From NCBI GenBank assembly GCA_003952965.2, contig CM025850.1:11784962-11848961 (forward strand): 64,000 nt of DNA. Direction: 5' to 3'. The notes below the pieces were generated by a model. The model ran no database searches. It saw only the letters and a list, made by a program, of their open reading frames with translations, and had not been told where the DNA came from. Both the position numbers and the translations under genes were made by a program. Position 1 is the stretch's first letter, and every line of letters starts with the position of its first letter. Shown piece after piece: positions 36,001 through 49,500 of the stretch. This DNA comes from Morella rubra. Taxonomy: Eukaryota > Streptophyta > Magnoliopsida > Fagales > Myricaceae.

Positions 36001-39000
36001 TGGGCTTCGAGGTGTCTTTGTAAGTTTAGTTGGTTTGAAGCATACGTGGCTACACATACATTGAAAAGGTGCGAGTTCATTGGATTTGAGACGCAGATTT
36101 TAGTCTAAGAAAGCGAAGAATCAAGATAGTTTTTTCTTCTCATGATATTCTATTCATCCATTATTGATAGAAAGATAAAGATACTGGATTTGGTGCATTC
36201 AGATGTATGTGGGCCTATGAAGACGAAAACACTTATTTAACGAAAGGTAAGAGAGTGAAAGGAACAAGGATAAGCAGAATGAGAATAGAAAGCTAAGTGA
36301 GATGCAACCGCGTATTATGATGATATATTGTTCTTTCTCATATTAAGATGTAATTATGGGAGTATAGTTGATTTCTTAGAGGATGATAATCATGCATTCA
36401 ATTTCTCGTTCTAAGTTCTGTGGTCTATTGTTGAATGAGTAGTGAAATGTTTTTGTCTAAATGTAAATATATTTGTCGGTAGGTCACAGTCATGTCATTG
36501 ATGGTTTTTTTTCCCTGCGTATTTAACCTCGCATTGAATATTGAGTTTACTTCCAAATTATATGTATCTAACTGTAAATATGTTTTCCTTGATTGTACAA
36601 TAAAATTTTAATGTTATCGCTTAGTTGTAATTTTTGAAAATTTTTTATATTTTAGAAATTTTTAAATGATGTTAATTTTCTTGTTGAGTTGTGTAGGTTA
36701 TACTAATTTCTATAGCCTTAATTGAGGTGATGGTATAAGACATATAAATTAATGGATTGGTTATGTATCCGTATCTACGAGTATTGGGAAGAGAGAGTTA
36801 TCTAGAGGATATCATCTATTGATAGAGTACATAAATGTTTGCTTTAGAGCAGTTAGGTGAAATATAGATTTCGGTTGTAAAATCTCATCATAAGTTAATA
36901 TCATTCGAGATAAATAACTTCTTACTAGGTTGAATGCATAAGTACAGGGATATCTAATTATACAGAAATAACTATAAATAGGTTTGATAAATCAGCAGTT
37001 AGAGTTGTATGTTTATGCCTTTTCACAAGCAAATTTTGTTCAAGTATACACTATTTCTAGAAGAGTAAGAGAGTGTTTTTATTAATGGTGTTTGCTAGTC
37101 TTATTTTTTTTTTTATGAAGTTATGTTCATAGGTCGAAGCAAGAATGTTAGTTGTTTTTTGTAGAGTTGATAACACTGTAAATGATAATTCTTTAGGTAG
37201 GGGTTCAATCTATAAAAAGTTTTGGAGTACATTTTACCAAGATTCTTCGATTTCTGTAACAGTGTTAATTGGGTGTTTGCTAGAGATGCAGTGATGTTAC
37301 GGATTTCTTGGAAGACGTGTATTCATGATGTTGGCATTTGGCATTATTTTCCCTAAAAGTATAAAGAGAGATCTTATTTATATGTTAGTGTAAATGATTC
37401 ACGATATATGACTAGTAGTTTGTGGTCTGTGCTTCTGGTATTGATTGTAGAATTTAAGTAAATTTACACTTTAAGTCGGATATTATATTAGTTGAGAGGT
37501 AAAGTTATTTAAGCAAGCCAACTGAATATAGTTTATAGTAATGTTGACAAGACTTGCTAGGATAAAGATTTTTTAAACTCGTGTGTTGACGTTTTTTCTT
37601 TCCAGTTTAGATCTAGATCACTCTTTCTTTTATATTTATCTATAGAAAGCAAGCGATCTTAGTATCAGAATGAATTAATAGTGATATTTTCGCAATTGTG
37701 ACATATTTATAAGTGCCATTAGGACGACAACTCATACTGCATCTCAAGGTGAGAACTTAATGCAAAAGAATTAGTTGAATCATAACATATAACCTCATAG
37801 GTTTATATATAGATAGCCTCTACTGTGAGTTGTGTTTTTTCCTTATCAATGACTTATAAATGGCAGAGTCTTTCATGCTGACTTGCATTGATGAGTGCTC
37901 AGCGACTAATTATATATTAAGATGCGCTAATAGAAATACAGTTGGCAGGAGTTAGAGGATATACATTTACTCATACTGAGAATTAAGATATACTAGATGA
38001 TCGAATAATTCCAATTTACTTTATCGTACTAGATGATCTTGCATGAGAGAGGGGAGTTAATTGAGACGGGATTTCAATAAGGAGAGCCTTGATAGTTTTT
38101 CTTGCTTTAGATAGTAATATATGAATGCGCATTTTAATACTTGTCGAGGAACATGAATCTCTTGGAGGGGCTGTGCGTAGGTGGCTGATATTGTCCTGTC
38201 AGACGTGCAGGATGGCAGTACTACTTGATGTGTTGGCACTTTGGTTGAGTAAGATGAGTACCGGGGAGAGTATAAGGTATACTCTTTTGAGTGTGGTGAA
38301 AGTTCTTAGTATGTGTCTATAGGAGTTAGTGTGGGATAAGGGGGATCGAAGATGGTGATTGACTTATAGGTGTGACGACAATAGGTATGATTACGATTCA
38401 TTGGCTTTATAAAATTTTGGTAAAGAATTTTTTAATTTTTTAAAATTTATTGGAAATTTAAAAGGAGTAGAAATTGGGTATCTTGTGATCAATAGTTTTT
38501 AGATCAGAGTAAAATTTTAGAGGTTATTTGTTCTTTTGTATAGTTGGAAATTTTTATCGTGTTGTTAAAGATGTTGTCATAAAATTATTACGTACTGATC
38601 ATACTTATTAAGCTTTTGTGACCTTATATGATAAATAAAGATAAATTCGTCTTAATCATATAGGGGAAGTTGTAATTGTCAGTATAGGAGTGTGAAAAAC
38701 TGCGTGCACTGGATATTTTAATTATGTTATTCTGGAGAGAGAAGAGGGTATTAATATTATGGAGCAACAGATGTGGAGTTTTCAAGAGTAAACTCAGAGT
38801 ATATAGGTGAGGATTTAAAAGTGTGGAAGGATTATATATGATGTTTGGATTGTGATCTTGAAAGAAGCACATTTTTGTTGAGTATCCTTTGTTAGAATAT
38901 AAGTCAATTAAGAATGGATTTAGAGGTTGTGGTTGGTTACGGAAGGCATCAGAGAAGTGAAAGACACTTTACTACAGAGTCGGTCATTCATACTAGTGTG

Positions 39001-41000
39001 CTTTTAATATACAATTGTTATTTGTTTTGGGGTGGTAGAGTAGGTGGGGTTGGTTGTCTATCTTATTTTTTGTTTTCATCTTGTCTTTTAGGTGTGCGAG
39101 ACTACAGATAGATATTGATGATGTGTGGCAGGAAAAATGATAAATGACATAGGTAGATTGTGACAACTGAAGAAGGAGTTTGATATGTCTTTTGTCACAT
39201 GAATAAATGATATTGGAAACGATAAGTCGGTAGAAAATTCTTGGCACGTTAAAGAGATAGCTCGTGAAGGATATTGATCTAAAGAAAAGATATGTATTAT
39301 TTAGACAGATATATTTTTTAATATATTTTGTTAATTTAAAACGAGTTGAGTTATATTTGTGTATAGTTATTATATCATAAGGATTAATATGGGCTTATAA
39401 ATCTGGATAGAATAATAGAATATGGTGTGGTTCTAGTCTACTATTGAGTTTGGTTGATCAGCATATAGAGGATGTATAACACGTAGAGTTATATAATGAG
39501 TTTTCATCTATTGTAGTGAAATGTTATTTCTATGGAAAGATACACACATGATGTAATGGAATATTATGTAGAAAGCGTAAGTTATAAGTTTTCGTTTTGA
39601 TGGGCCTATTCAAGATATGGGGAAGTTTTCGATGGTGGTGGCTGCTATGATGGTTCTTGCAAACAAGACATTATACTTAATAGACCTTCCGAGGGTGAGA
39701 TTTCCATGATATATACATGGCACGTTAGGGGAATGGAGTTCTAGCCGGGACTTGAAAAATTAGAATAGAGGGATGGCATGAGAGTACATGTAGGTACCAT
39801 AGTGAGATGAAAGTCGAGAGAGTGATATGTTTCAGGCACTATCCGTGTGAACTTGGTTTAGTGGAATTTGTGTTTCTGCATATTATGGTGGGCTGCTATA
39901 CACAATGTAGAGGAATGGGTGGTTGTGGTAGTTCTATTCATAATTTAAGTTAAAGTATTTCTCTTCAGAGATTATTTTAGTTTTAATACTCCTTAATTGC
40001 TATGGTTAGGGATTCATATCAATGTCTGTGTAAGAGTCTATTAATCAGGGATATAAAAATTTATGGATTAATTTTATGTGTTTTAAAGTTTAAAAATTTA
40101 TTTATTTTTGACGTCAATCTAAGATGATAGAACAAGTAGTTAATTTGTCCTTATTACTGATATAGAGACATGAATAAATAGAAATAGCAACTGGAAGGTG
40201 GTAGATGTGGGAGGTGATAATGTTGGTGATGAGAGATATATATACAGAAGAACTCAATAAGCAATGTTTTTCTTTTTTTCGTATAGATAATTTGGGGTTA
40301 GATGCACTAAAATATGGGATATTGTGGTTGATCGATGAATATGAAGTATAGGTTGCGATATGTAAGCTAATTAATTTATTGCTTTCGAAAAGGATAAGTT
40401 GTAGTCGGTTTGTAGCATGAGCTTGCGGAAGAGACTTATTTCGCATATTTTTAGATATGATGCGCAAAGAGAATAGGGAGGTTGGTTATGAGGGTATGTG
40501 GTTGAGTGTTAGTTTTACTGAATCATTGTAGATTGAAATGGTTGAGACTCGGAAGTTGGAGTAGATATTAGTAATCTGATATGGTAAATATACAATAAGA
40601 GTTAGACCAAAGGCAGAAATCATAAAGAAGTGCTTGTTTTGGGATATGCTCGGAGAGGATTAATTATCTTTCATAATCAATTGAAATTTGGTGTATAGTC
40701 TCTACGTGTGAGGGATTAGATTCGCTTTGATGTCTTCGAAGGAAAGACCGAGTTGGTGGGTGTTTCTTTGACTCAGTGGACAGATGCATATTAAGTGGTT
40801 TAAGAGCTTTATTATACTGAGGCGACATGTGTCTTTTTGTGTGCTACATTTTGACGGTAAAAGAAGAGATAGGAAGAAAGACGGGAGTTTTGTTTCTTTG
40901 TTACGCTGGCTAGGAATTCAACGGTGGTTTCTCATGGGTTAGATTGGATCAACAGCTATCGCAATGCTGAGATAGGTCCGATTGAAATGATGGATGGATA
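33030..41000 (+). mobile_element. Decayed Ty1/copia (TNT1-like) LTR retrotransposon
   Basis: Ordered relics in one orientation. (1) A putative 5' LTR from about 33030 (TGTTTTCCGG..., with CTATAAATA near 33150) to 34123 (...CTCAACA). (2) An initiator-Met-type primer site TGGTATCAAG at 34127-34136. (3) A gag start near 34202-34230 that reads NGS-YHIWKG after allowing a one-base deletion. (4) A protease-like stretch around 35280-35450. (5) An integrase hallmark LVHSDVCGPMKTKT at 36184-36240, in frame, then a stop. (6) A weak RNase H resemblance (ALxxTEA) near 40800-40835. Frames are broken everywhere by stops and indels, so it cannot encode a polyprotein. PBS to RNase H spans 6.7 kb, longer than the usual ~4.5 kb, so further insertions are likely (AT-rich 36.4-38 kb). 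No 3' LTR was recognised. Confidence 0.6.
34127..34136 (+). other. Retrotransposon primer-binding site (initiator Met tRNA type)
   Basis: TGGTATCAAG follows three bases after a CAACA end, the usual place of the minus-strand primer site. The family consensus is TGGTATCAGAGC; this copy deviates after the eighth base, in line with the decay of the element. Confidence 0.55.
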
Positions 41001-43514
41001 TATGTGGAAGGAGAGTCTCTTGTATCACATTTAGTTGGTGTCTTCATAGGCGATATAGAGAAAGTAGGGTATTGAGCTTCAGTATTCAATTGAGAGCTAT
41101 AACATAATTAAATGTTAGTAAGGATAAAGTAATAATATCAATATAGGTGTATATGGGTCAAGCGAGCTGGCTGGTATTGTTTGAGTTATTTTTTCGAAGT
41201 GGTATGTTTCGTAAGGTACCGGGCATTAAATTTGGGTTTGACCAGAAGTGTTAGGTGATATTATATACTTTGAATTATGAGATCTGAGTTGCAAGTTTTG
41301 TCATTAAAAAGAAGTTCTTATAGGGATTTACTTTATATGATGGTAGATTGTTGTTAGTGTAATCATAAATGGTAATAATGGGGGTGCGTTTTATTGTTAG
41401 AGGAATATTTGATTTAGCTAAGACGGAGGATGTCGTTCGTTGATGGTTCTTCTCTGCCAACCCGTGGGGAATGTTTGTCGAGATATAAAGCAGTTGCTTG
41501 GTGGTTGGTTCTTGGGCTGTGTGGTTGTGCCTGTTGGTTGTATTTTTAACGAGAGACAGTTACGGTTTAAGTTGTTGAGATTAACTTCCTCTTTTGCTTT
41601 CAATCCTAGAAGAAGTCTTCTTTCTTCATTTCTTCTGTTGTCTTTGTTCTCATGAACGATAATATTCTACTCATAAAGAGCTAAACTGGAAATGGAGGGT
41701 AGCTGATATGAAAAAAGCGAAGAACAGGGAACTTAAATGTCCAATATATCCAAAGAGAAGATAATCGTAGTGGTTTGGAAATTTAAGATATGCAGTGTGA
41801 TAGTTAGTAGATGAATCGTGCAGGGGAGGATCACTTGCTCGACTAATGTTACTAGACGTAGATAGGAGTAGAGTAGTTCTGTTTTCTGATAGAAAATCTC
41901 TGTCTGTCAGAGAATGTGTGGTGTGTGCAACAGTGTGATCATAGAGAGATTGTGTTAGATATTAGGGTCATATTTAAAATAGATTGTTTGAGAGAGCTAG
42001 GTAACGAAAATCTTCTCGGGTATTGAGTGAGTTCGGAGAAGGTTAGAGTATAAATAATATTTGATACGAACATATTTCGAAGAAATGATCAGCTGGTAAG
42101 GAGGTAATGTTATTTGTATGCCTCTGTTTTGGAAAAAAGTCATGGTTTGATATCTTATCTAGCTAATCGTTTCTGTTGGTCATCCAGATAGCTCTATATT
42201 AGACAATAGTTAGTTAGTTTATCTATATGAGTCGAAACCACCTTCTATAGTTCAAGCATGCCCTTCCAAATGCATTATGCGGTAGATTACTGGTTGCCGA
42301 AGCCTTAGCTTTGAGGTATTAGCCTTATTAGTAATTGTGGGATAAGTCAATGTATTGATGAGAATTTGATGATGCTACAGAAATTGTGCTAATTTATTCA
42401 ATCTATTCTTTGGTGTACTTTTGGTGTCGATGTGCATATTGAGATGTTAGGTAATTGAATGGAGATCGAGATATGAGGTAGACATCTCACAATCTAGGCG
42501 CATTTAGTGATTGCGGAGCCAGGTTCGTTGATGAGGGTCGTGTTAAGGACTCTTTCTCTTATTTGTTGTTTTTTTGTCATAGAATTAATATAACTCGTCC
42601 GTGGTGTCCAAAAAATACTTGGCACTATTGAAAGAGACGATTATCGATAAGCAATATTTGTTTTGGGGAGCTGAGCGATAGATAAAGCTTGAGGACTAGT
42701 GTGTAAAATGGCTTAATCTATACAAGAGTGACTTGGGTCGTATGTGAGGGTTGGGAATGATTATGGATCTAGTGGAAATAAAATGTCATTACGCAGAGCT
42801 AGCTCTATAAATAGGGATGAGTAGTATTTTTGGTAGTATAGATTGAGTGATATATGAATAGGTTGGAATCGGGTATCTAAGATACTCTAGATCACCGCGC
42901 ATCAAGAGAATACAGATATTGGTAGGGGAGGTATGTGGGCATGCGACGTGTCGGAGAGATAAGACAGACGTGTTACTGATATTATTGGGACAGATATTAT
43001 GCGCGAGTATGAATATATGGAGAGATTAGCAACATGAAGAGTAAAGACGTATAGGTGAGTTACGTTTCTAAAATGGCTATCGAAAGAAGTCGTGCGCTGT
43101 GTAGAAGGTTAATGTAAAAGCAGGAGCGTGCCTGTGACTTGAATTCGTTATTGAGAGAGGTAGACTCTTAGAATGTATCGCCCTGATGAGGATATTGCTG
43201 CGAGGAGGTGTAACTCTGTAGTTCCATTCTACTATTTGAGGCATACATAAATTTGCAAGCACCGTGGGTGAAGTTGGAGGCAGTGGTCAGAAGCACGCAG
43301 AAAAAAGGTGTTTCGTTCAACTGCAAAATAGAATGTTTTATTGTTTCCTTTAAGGTGTTACGCTCCTTCAGATCTCATATATTGTATTTCCAGTGAGGAG
43401 ATCTTTTATGTTTTTAACAGCGTACTCAGTGAGTATGTGCTTGATATTTGCAGATTGTTCACAGCAATGCGTATTATTCTTTGCCTTCTTCTCAGCGGAA
43501 GTTGACAGGCAGAA
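41001..43514. other. C-poor unassigned block and 5' flank of the RMC1 homologue
   Basis: To about 43280 this continues the C-depleted sequence of the retroelement block; no domain or LTR could be recognised. A TATA-like CTATAAATAG is at about 42806-42815. From about 43300 the composition returns to normal, and an acceptor-like TTGCAG at 43448-43453 suggests that the RMC1 5' UTR is split by an intron whose first exon lies further left. Confidence 0.4.
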
Positions 43515-46500
43515 ATGTCTGGGGAAGCATCAAGTTCACAGCCTAGTGTTAGTTTGAGTGGATCCGGTGCCATGTCACATGTTTTTATCCAGTCTCCACC
43601 CCTTCGCAGCAACATTTCTGGATCAAGGGGTTTATTCTATGATGATGGAAATAAGTTACTACTCTCCCCTACATCTGATCAGGTAATATGAAAAAATTTC
43701 AATGAGCATTCAAATGTTCTTGGACACATTTGGTTTGACTTTCTGCTTCTATTTGGACTAAATGGTTGCGTGTTTCATTTTTCTGTGCATGGTCTTTTTG
43801 TTTAGGTCTTCTCCTGGAAAACTGTTCCATTTTCTCCTCTTGTTGCCCCTACATCTGACTTGATAAGTGGGGGACCAATCTTATCTATCCGGTATTCTTT
43901 AGATGCGAAGTTTATAGCAATCCAACGGTCTAGTCATGAGGTACAGTTTTGGCATAGAGAAACTGGGGAAACATTTAGCCAGAGGTGCAGGTCAGAGTCA
44001 GGGAATATTCTGGGGTTTTTCTGGACGGATTGTCCTTTGTGTGATATTGTATTTGTAAAGACCAGGTAACGGAAGTTACTGCATGCTTTATGTGAATGGT
44101 GAAGAATGAATTGCATTTCTTTATGCTGATTAGCTATTAATACTATCAATATGAATATGATATTTATTAACATCCCTGCATGGTTTAACTCCCCCTCCTC
44201 TCAGGCCTTCCTGCCTTATATTGATATCCTTCATTTTTTTCTTTCTGTTCTTACCTCTTTTTATTTTCTGCTTATTTTGGAAAGATAGGAGGGGGGATTT
44301 CGTTTCAATAGATTTTGGTTTGTTTTGAGTTCTTTTCCTCTTTCATCTGACTAAGCGGAGTGGTATTACAGTGGGCTGGACTTGTTTGCGTACAATTCTG
44401 AGTCAAAATCGCTTAGTTTGGTGGAGACTAGGAAATTGAATGTTAGTTGGTATGTTTACACACATGAGAGTCGCTTGGTTCTTCTTGCTTCTGGAATGCA
44501 GTGCAAGGCTTTCACTGGCTTTCAGGTATGGGTTACTATCATGCTTTTCTCTTTTAGCACTTGCCAATTTATGTTGTGTGTGTTAGGCTGGACTGGTCTA
44601 TCAGGGAAAATGGATTTGGAAATTTGTTCCAAGAAAGTACTGCCTTTCTTTGCTTTTCCTTTTTAATAAGATTGGCTTACTTATCAAAAAAAGGAAAAAT
44701 GTAGGCTGAGTAGAAATGGTTGCATAGCAAAGTTATTGTTACGTGTTTGGAAGCAGAAGCAAAAGAAACATGGAGCTGTGTTTTTTCATTTGCATAGAGA
44801 GTTAACTTAACCATTTAAGTTGATTCATTCTTATTCTGCCCTGAACCTGAGACTTGTTGGAGAAACCTTGAACTATCTAGTTCTTGTTCAGTTTAACACC
44901 TATGACCCTTTCATGTTTTTTTTTTTTCCTTTCCCTCTCAATTTGCAACACCTAAGTTATCAGTATCATATGCTATCATGATTTCTCAGTTTAATGTTCG
45001 GTGTCTCATTTGTTTTCACCAGCTTAATGACAAGTATCATTTGAATTTTTCAATTTTCAGTTGGTGCAATTATGTGCATGCAAGTCTTGTGTAAATAGAT
45101 TAGAAAAAAAAACTTGTGTAAATGAATACCTCCATCTAACTGTATCTTTTTCCCAAAAAGTAGTCTGTTGGTCGGTTGGAACTACGGGTCTAGAACTGAA
45201 AAATCCATCACTCCTCTTGAGAGGCATTTATCGGAGAAGTTTTTGTGGTGTTCCATGATATGAATATGTCATTTAATATGGATACTGACAGGAGGTGCTT
45301 GTCTAAGCTTGAACATCAACTATCGTCTGACTCAGTTACTATTTTGTTGCTTAGCTTTCATCTGCAGGGATTATTCGCTTACCAAGGTTTGAGGTGGCAA
45401 TGGCTAAATCTGAGGCTAACAGTAAGCCCGTTCTAGCTGCTGAAGATATATATATTGTCACTGTGTAGGTGTCTACTGTTGAGTTTCTCCTCCTAATTAC
45501 TTTGAATTGTTCCCCAAAATCAAAGATTTAGTATTTTTCACTGTCCACAGCTATGGTAGAATATACTGCTTGCAAGTTGATAGAGTGGCAATGCTCCTCA
45601 ACTCTTATAGGTTCTACCGTGACGCTGTTGTGCAGCAGGTAAGTTCTTGCACAAAATTCTTCTTTCCCATTCCTTGGTTTAATTGAGTCGAATTTGCTGT
45701 CCATTGGTGGCAGACTGGCAGGATTAGTTTAAATAACGCTGTTGTATAAGTCACACTTTATTAGAGATCTGTTTACATGATCGTAGTATCCCAGATGGTG
45801 ATAATTTAGGCAATTCAAATTTAACATTGTGTGGTGATATTTTTTGGTCTTTTAATATATATTTGTTATTCGTGGGTGAGAGCCTGCTAGGTGAGGTCAA
45901 TATGGAGGATGCACAAACAAATCCCTCAAGAGGGGTCAAGCCATAACATGACCCCAGTCCCACCAGAGATATAGTGGCAAGAAGCTGGTGGCATGGGAGA
46001 TGAGCATGCGTCTCATCTCCTGAGCATTGTGCTCATGGAAAGTTGAGCTCGCGATCTCCATCCAATAAACCATTTGAGAGTTATGCATCCATCACCGAGC
46101 CAACCCCTCCAATCATGAATCATGGCCTTTTAATCTTTTAATTTGTAGTGAATCATAGCCTTTAAATGCTTCCAGTCACCTCAAAAGAATGCTCAACCTG
46201 TACATTCACTTGCCACATCTTCACATCTGAATATTCAGAGTTGATCACAAAAATTCAAAAATATTTTCTCATCAGAATCTTATATGGTTTCCACTCTAGG
46301 TAAACCTAGGCAAGAATGGCCGGGTAAATTGTCTGTATGTCATTTAAACATATAGTCTGCCAATGGTGTGATTTAATTGCTTTTAGTAGTTTTTTATTTT
46401 GCCTCTCCACTCTCGCCTCTTCTCATGGGGGTCTCAGTACTTGAAAGGTGAATAAAATTGTTAGTTTTCCTTGTAACAAATTGATGTTGATCATCTGCAG

Positions 46501-49500
46501 GGTTCTTTGCCTATTTATTCAAGCAGGATTGCTGTGAGTGTGGTTGATAATGTACTGCTTGTCCACCAAGTTGATGCAAAGGTCGTTATACTGTATGACA
46601 TATTTGCTGATTCTCGGGCGCCCATATCAGCCCCACTTCCACTATTGCTGAGGGGTATCCGCAGATTAAATTCTTCTACTTCTCGATCTGGTAGGGAAGA
46701 TACTGAGAGTTCGGAGGCTAATATTGCAAATGAAAGAGAAGCTATCATCTATGGAGATGACTGGACTTTTCTCATTCCTGACCTCATATGCGATGGTGCC
46801 AACAAGTTACTGTGGAAGATTCATTTAGATTTGGAGGCAAGTTTTATACTTTTTTTTTTCATTATTTTTTGTATTTGTTGTTGTTGGGATTGAGATACTC
46901 ATGTTGCAGTAACCATCTGATATTCTCTTGCAGGCGATTTCCGCCAGTAGCTCAGAAATGCCATCAGTACTTGAATTTTTGCAGCGCCGGAAGTTGGAAG
47001 CCAATAAGGTAGTACTCCTAATGTAGTCTAGATAGGCTCGCCCATTTACCCAATTGTTTATGGGGGCCTATGTGGACCATATTGCAATAAATTGTTCCTT
47101 CCATGATGATGAACACAAATCAATCATTACAAATAAGCCAATTGCCCATCTAAAATATAGCGATTGACTAGAAAACCCTAAAATATGAACTTCGTCGTAC
47201 TCTGAAATTATAGAAATATCCTAAGGCATTTGTCTCTGAGAACGTCTCATTTCCTTATGGTGTTTCCTTGTACTTCTCTAGATCAAACTTCCTGATGAAT
47301 TAGCAAGTGTAACTCTCTTCCACTTTGGGTCTTTCAGGCTAAACAATTGTGCTTAGCAATTGCACGCACTGTTATTCTAGAACGCAGACCTGTGCCCATG
47401 GTTGCCAGGGCAATGGATGTTTTGGTTACGTCTTACTCCCACTCTATCAAAACAGGCAGCTATCTCAAGGGAATAAAATATGAGAATACATCACCTTCTA
47501 CTGTGCCGCATGATAGTATTCCGGGATCTGCAGCTGATGTAACTGCCAGTAGAGTAGGTGTACTTGGGAAATCTGTTACAGATGAATCTGCTGCTGGAGC
47601 TGGCAGTGAGCATTTAAATAGATCCTCAACTTTGTTTGCTTCAGACCCTGAGGAGAATGTCAGCTCTGAACCACCAAAGACCAATACAAGTGATATTCAA
47701 TCTGTTGATGGTAAACCCGACACAGAAAAATTATTGGGTGTTGAAACTTCTATTACTGAAATTCAGTCATCACCTTTACAACAACATTTTCTGGGACCTG
47801 CTAATGTTTCAGAGCAGCAGGAGGCTCAACTTTCTTCGCCAGCAATTTCACCTGATGAGATGTACAGCTTTGTGTTCTCTCCCGTTGAGGAGGAGATGGT
47901 GGGAGACCCTTCATACTTGGTTTCCATCATTGTTGAGTTCATTCGCAGGTATGCTGTGTTCTAGAACTTGGAAAAAGATTGAGGATGCTGAAAGCAAAAT
48001 ATTTTAGAAGTTGGAAAGTGATTCAGGACACTGAATTGCTAAATCCAGATGGGTCTAGCTTTGCAGTCTTGAGCTCTTCATGATCAACTGAAACTACAAA
48101 TTTCTATGTTTCTCCCTTCCCATTAATATGGTTAATATAAGTTTGAGTAACTCAGCTTTTATCTGGAGTTAGTTGGTCATTGCTAAAAGGGTATATGTAC
48201 AATGAGAAAAGAATTGCCTTGCCAATAACTTTATTTTTTAAATTTCAATGAAATAAATGATTCCTTTCTGGAGCAGGCTGAAATTTTATCAGGCTATTAT
48301 ATGCAGCCTTGCTTCAACCTGATGGGCTTGAAAATCTTTTCCAAGACCTGGATTTAGAATGACTTCTAAACTAGTAGCCTGCTTCAGCAGAGTAGTGACT
48401 AAAAGTGAGATTCTTGAGATATTTGCAAACAGTTTATAAAGAATCAGGGTTCCTATAGGTAGCTACTGATATACGGTCATCCTTAAACTTCCATGCTTGG
48501 TGGATATGATTTGGTAAAATAGCTGGCCTTTCTCTTTTCTTGTCCTGTGAATTCTTATGTGCATTTAATTTTGCAGCACGAACTCGGAAAAGGTTAAAGT
48601 GCACCCAAATCTATATGTTTTGACCATACAATTGCTAGCGCGCAACGAGCGGTATTCAGAACTTGGACTTTTTGTTATAAACAAGGTTTTCTAATCGTTG
48701 CCTTCTATACTTGTGTGGTTGGAAAGCATTGACACGTTTTTTATGCCATGTTTATGTGCAATTTGGTGTTAACGTAGAGCTGTTTTGTCACAGATTGTCG
48801 AACCTTCTAAAGAAGTTGCATTGCAACTTTTGGAGTCTGGTCGTCAGAATTTCCAGACAAGGAAGCTGGGTCTGGATATGCTAAGACTGCTTTCTTTACA
48901 TCATGACTATGTATTGTTTTTAGTGCAAGATGGGTATTATCTTGAAGCTTTGCGTTATGCACGGAAGTATAAGGTAATCCCTACTTTGTCAATTTCATTA
49001 AAGTAAGAAGGGAAAAAGAGTACTTTTTGTGTTTCAGTTTGTCTAAAATGTCTTAAGCTTGTCTCAATAGCTGGCTTTTGTCTTCTGTTTTTTTTATCAG
49101 GTTCTTGAAATTCATTAAGAATGTCTGTGTTTGGTAATACAGAGAGCTGTTTAGTGCATGAAACTCTTTTATCGTATCAATGCACAAAGAGTGAAAATGT
49201 TTGCCTTCATTGCGCAATCCCTTCCCCACTGTGTTTTCAGCCGATAGAAAACATCTGGTTTGGTTTTCTCTCTGAGTTTTAAGGCCAATGGGATGCCTTG
49301 TCCAAAGGAGGATTTATAAATTTTTCTGCCAAATCCTTTTCTTTCTTGATTGTATTTTCTGTGAATAGAAAGGGAGACTATTGCACTTTACCAATTCATA
49401 TGTTATCTAGAATTTGTTTTGTTGCTCTTGTATTGTTTTTGTTCTTTTGTATTCACCAGGTGAAATGTGTGTTTTTAGTTGGAGGGGCTTTATAAAGTTG

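Noticed and set aside
41418..41603. Minus-strand frame as the missing kinesin first exon
   Set aside because: The translation is neither Ser-rich nor contains an RFRP-type motif, and it has no donor leading in phase to the exon at 32666.
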